Shown here one piece after another: positions 14,359-14,474 of a stretch of 14,474 nucleotides of DNA. Numbering within the stretch: position 1 is the stretch's first letter; each line of letters begins with the position of its first letter. Location: contig JAGZUF010000036.1 in the NCBI GenBank assembly GCA_018380115.1, positions 1 to 14,474 on the forward strand, given 5' to 3'. The notes under the pieces are model-generated. The model searched no databases. It worked only from the letters and a program-made list of their open reading frames with translations, and was not told the DNA's origin. The DNA is from Oscillospiraceae bacterium. GTDB lineage: Bacteria > Bacillota > Clostridia > Oscillospirales > Ruminococcaceae. The position numbers were made by a program, and so were the translations under genes.

Positions 14359-14474
14359 ACTTTTTCATCGGGTGCGGGCCCTCTCCTCCGCCACAGTCTT
14401 CTCCTACCTGTGGTTTCCGGGTGCCGCACAATCTTTTCAAACTCCATTTCACAAGGCAAAAAGCCCCCGTGCAA
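14329..14474 (+). ncRNA. Start of a structured leader or small RNA, cut by the window edge
   Basis: Downstream of the near-consensus promoter there is no supported gene up to the edge. GTGCGG (14372-14377) pairs with CCGCAC (14424-14429), enclosing CCACAG (14391-14396) and CTGTGG (14408-14413), with pyrimidine-rich strands between: two stacked helices around a large internal loop. This could be the 5' leader of the next gene or a stand-alone small RNA. I could not match it to a named RNA family with confidence. Confidence 0.35.

Noticed and set aside
14416..14430. Resemblance of GGGTGCCGCAC to a T-box sequence
   Set aside because: The T-box core needs a UGGN bulge within GGGTGGNACCGCG; here the TGGNA part is missing, and there is no visible specifier domain or terminator pair within the window.
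1..14474. CRISPR array, cas genes, tRNA, rRNA, insertion sequence or phage genes
   Set aside because: A CRISPR array was looked for because of the Card1-like gene, but there are no regularly spaced long repeats. No tRNA-like cloverleaf, rRNA stretch, transposase, integrase or terminal inverted repeats were seen.

Overview
The window looks like ordinary chromosome of a GC-rich, low-G+C-phylum (Firmicutes) anaerobe, most likely a clostridium of the Oscillospiraceae/Ruminococcaceae kind. This is an inference from strong AAGGAGG-type ribosome binding sites, compact operons with 4 to 55 base overlaps, strong hairpin-plus-T terminators, a YtvI-type sporulation membrane protein, and a DUF1887 protein of the form common in Clostridia. 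No rRNA, tRNA, CRISPR array, transposase or phage gene was seen.

Layout. (1) 1-3074: a leader with a terminator-like hairpin, then a YgiQ-type radical SAM protein overlapping a membrane-anchored ComEC-type metallo-beta-lactamase-fold protein, closed by a terminator. (2) 3075-3966: a small, lower-GC, unrecognised membrane-anchored protein and a 185-base non-coding stretch ending in a terminator that can serve both strands. (3) 3993-4790, minus strand: an exported C39-like cysteine peptidase. (4) From a divergent promoter region, 5016-6940: HAD phosphatase, GpsA-like glycerol-3-phosphate dehydrogenase and an 82-residue acidic protein, then a terminator. (5) 7029-8774: a near-consensus promoter, a YjjG-type HAD nucleotidase overlapping a monoacylglycerol-lipase-like hydrolase, and a terminator. 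(6) 8822-10840: an ABC-F ATPase and a strong terminator facing the convergent ytvI-like gene (10844-11935, minus). (7) 12105-14159: a good promoter, a leader of about 100 bases, a CARF-plus-nuclease protein of the DUF1887/Card1-Can2 family, and an acyl-ACP thioesterase 22 bases behind it. (8) 14160-14474: no gene, but a near-consensus promoter, CAA-containing repeats at an exact 11-base period, and the start of a structured transcript that leaves the window.

Most of the genes are housekeeping or lipid/nucleotide metabolism (GpsA, thioesterase, lipase, two HAD phosphatases). The strongest candidate for something under-described is the Card1-like gene. It pairs an apparent nucleotide-sensing CARF domain with a PD-(D/E)xK-type nuclease in which the usual E-x-K reads S-C-K. 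No CRISPR component lies within this window, and the gene appears to be co-transcribed with a fatty-acid-releasing enzyme. The phased repeats and structured leader at the right edge are the second point of interest.
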